This document shows positions 62,048 to 64,000 of a stretch of DNA of 64,000 nt, piece after piece (the stretch's first letter is position 1; each line of letters starts with the position of its first letter). The notes under the pieces were generated by a model. The model was not told where the DNA came from and made no database searches. It was given only the letters and a program-made list of their open reading frames with translations. The stretch lies in contig NZ_CP115446.1 of the NCBI RefSeq assembly GCF_027912455.1, positions 2,565,501 through 2,629,500 of the forward strand, in the 5' to 3' direction. The stretch comes from Aurantiacibacter sp. MUD61 (GTDB taxonomy: Bacteria; Pseudomonadota; Alphaproteobacteria; Sphingomonadales; Sphingomonadaceae). Position numbers and translations under genes: made by a program.

Positions 62048-62695
62048 ATGCGTAAATCCCTGCTCGCCCTCACCGCCGCCGGTACGGTCGCCGCCTTTTC
62101 GGCGACTGCCGCGCTGGCCGATGCCCATAACCACCAAGAAGAAGCGATGGACACCAGTGCCATCACTTCGGGAAGCTATTCCACCGATCCGGCGCATACG
62201 CTGGTTGAATGGCGCGTCAGCCATTTCGGCTTCAACGATTATTTCGGCCTTTTCGGCGATGCCGAAGGCACGCTTGAGCTGGACACGGAGAACCTCGCAA
62301 ATTCATCCGTAGATGTGCGCATTCCGATCAACTCGCTCGCTGTGGTGAGCGAAGGCCTGCGCGATCACATGCTGCGCCCTGGTGAAGATGGCGCGGAGCC
62401 GGATTTCTTCGGCCCCGATGCCGATGACGCGCGCTTCGTATCCACTGCCGTGCACCAGACCGGCGCCACCACCGCGCATATCGTCGGCAATCTGACGCTG
62501 AACGGCCAGACCAACCAGGTCATGATCAATGCCGAGCTTTCCGGCATGGGATCGAACCCGATGAGCGGAGCGGAAACCGTCGGCTTTCACGGCACGACCA
62601 CCATCAATCGCTCCGACTTCGGCATCGACTATGCGCTGCCCGCCGTGGGCGATGAAGTCGAACTCGATATCACAGTCGCTTTCGAGAAGGACTGA
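62048..62695 (+). CDS. YceI-family periplasmic lipid-binding-like protein
   Basis: A 215-residue protein. A signal peptide (residues 1-24, ending ALADA) is followed by the YceI lipocalin-like fold: YSTDPAHTLVEWRVSHFGF near residue 42, GTLELDTENLANSSVDVRIP, FVSTAVHQTGATTAHIVG and TIN-RSDFGIDYALPAVGDE. Members bind isoprenoid-like amphiphiles or respond to pH/osmotic stress. AAGGA is upstream of the ATG at 62048. It is followed by a hairpin and then the leuA leader. Confidence 0.92.
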   Translation: MRKSLLALTAAGTVAAFSATAALADAHNHQEEAMDTSAITSGSYSTDPAHTLVEWRVSHFGFNDYFGLFGDAEGTLELDTENLANSSVDVRIPINSLAVVSEGLRDHMLRPGEDGAEPDFFGPDADDARFVSTAVHQTGATTAHIVGNLTLNGQTNQVMINAELSGMGSNPMSGAETVGFHGTTTINRSDFGIDYALPAVGDEVELDITVAFEKD

Positions 62696-62703
62696 CCGCT
62701 TTC

Positions 62704-62741
62704 TGATCGGGGCTGCCGCCATCAGGTTGCAGCCCCGATCA
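62704..62741 (+). terminator. 13-bp hairpin after the YceI gene
   Basis: TGATCGGGGCTGC (62704-62716) and GCAGCCCCGATCA (62729-62741) are perfectly complementary with a 12-base loop, 8 bases past the stop. There is no T-run. It is probably a transcript-end structure separating yceI from leu. Confidence 0.6.
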
Positions 62742-62804
62742 TCGTTCCAAATGCAACTACATTCGTGGTTTACGGACCCCGCGATTGGCGATAGCAATGC
62801 GCCC

Positions 62805-62844
62805 ATGCGGAAGAACCTGCTTCTATCCCTGCTTCGACTTACAC

Positions 62845-62852
<8 letters not shown>
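62805..62852 (+). CDS. leuL: Leu-rich leader peptide of leuA
   Basis: A 15-residue frame, MRKNLLLSLLRLTRP, with six leucines, 84 bases before leuA. Such peptides sense leucyl-tRNA supply by ribosome stalling in leu operon attenuation. Its stop codon lies inside the first arm of a long-range 11-bp pairing (62845-62855 with 62889-62899). No strong ribosome site is seen. The leader logic is inferred from composition and position. Confidence 0.65.

Positions 62853-64000
<1,148 letters not shown>

Overview
The window is chromosomal DNA from an alphaproteobacterium, most likely of the Sphingomonadales (Erythrobacteraceae-like). I infer this from protein flavour and local gene order: mreC-mreD-mrdA-rodA, eno, greA, carB/carA, yqeY, dnaG-rpoD, rpiB-glyA-nrdR, tgt/queA/coaD/ispA/xseB and ilvB-ilvN-ilvC-leuA. 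It has high GC, dense packing and many 1-4 bp start/stop overlaps. Most of it is housekeeping.

Layout: 1-3.9 kb holds the cell-elongation genes (mreC end, mreD, PBP2, RodA). A tRNA-Lys(CTT) at 4045-4120 is the insertion site of a 9.0 kb integrative element (4073-13092), bounded by a perfect 48-bp direct repeat of the tRNA 3' half. The element carries a tyrosine integrase, AlpA, a RepA-like helicase/ATPase, several small proteins and a single full-length HK97-type major capsid protein. No portal, terminase, protease or tail gene is present. Its left arm is a more AT-rich cargo block with an exported protein and a thermonuclease-like protein. This looks like a phage satellite or a much reduced prophage, and is the most interesting part of the window. 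13.2-20.3 kb: a PDZ/HExxH protein, a flavin reductase, ribB (with a fused HTH) and ribH, enolase, a four-gene membrane/amphipathic cluster like E. coli yqjCDEK, and a DUF4170 protein.

20.4-32.2 kb: greA, carB, two unrelated genes, carA, yqeY, a lipoprotein, dnaG and rpoD. 32.2-42.1 kb: a DUF2059 protein, an RluE-type pseudouridine synthase, a retropepsin-PDZ protein, a membrane methyltransferase, rpiB-glyA-nrdR-RNA methyltransferase, rpsD, a chorismate mutase and an S9 peptidase. 42.2-50.4 kb, all minus strand: tgt, two outer-membrane proteins, an ABC-2 exporter, queA, cyclophilin, coaD, a polyprenyl synthase and xseB. 50.5-56.9 kb: DUF2177, purL, a membrane protein divergent from a TetR regulator, a nitroreductase, serB and miaA. 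56.9-64.0 kb: the branched-chain amino-acid genes ilvB-ilvN-(membrane protein)-ilvC, a GFA-like protein, a JAMM-like protein, YceI, and leuA preceded by a Leu-rich leader peptide. leuA runs off the right edge and mreC off the left edge.

Several regulatory structures are visible by eye: strong hairpins downstream of operons, putative integrase arm sites at both island ends, alternating TGTGAT/ATCACA half-sites just upstream of the HTH-RibB gene, a tandem GGTTAACC palindrome, a 15-bp hairpin in the ilvB leader, and a leuA attenuator-like leader. All family assignments come from reading motifs; no database search was run.
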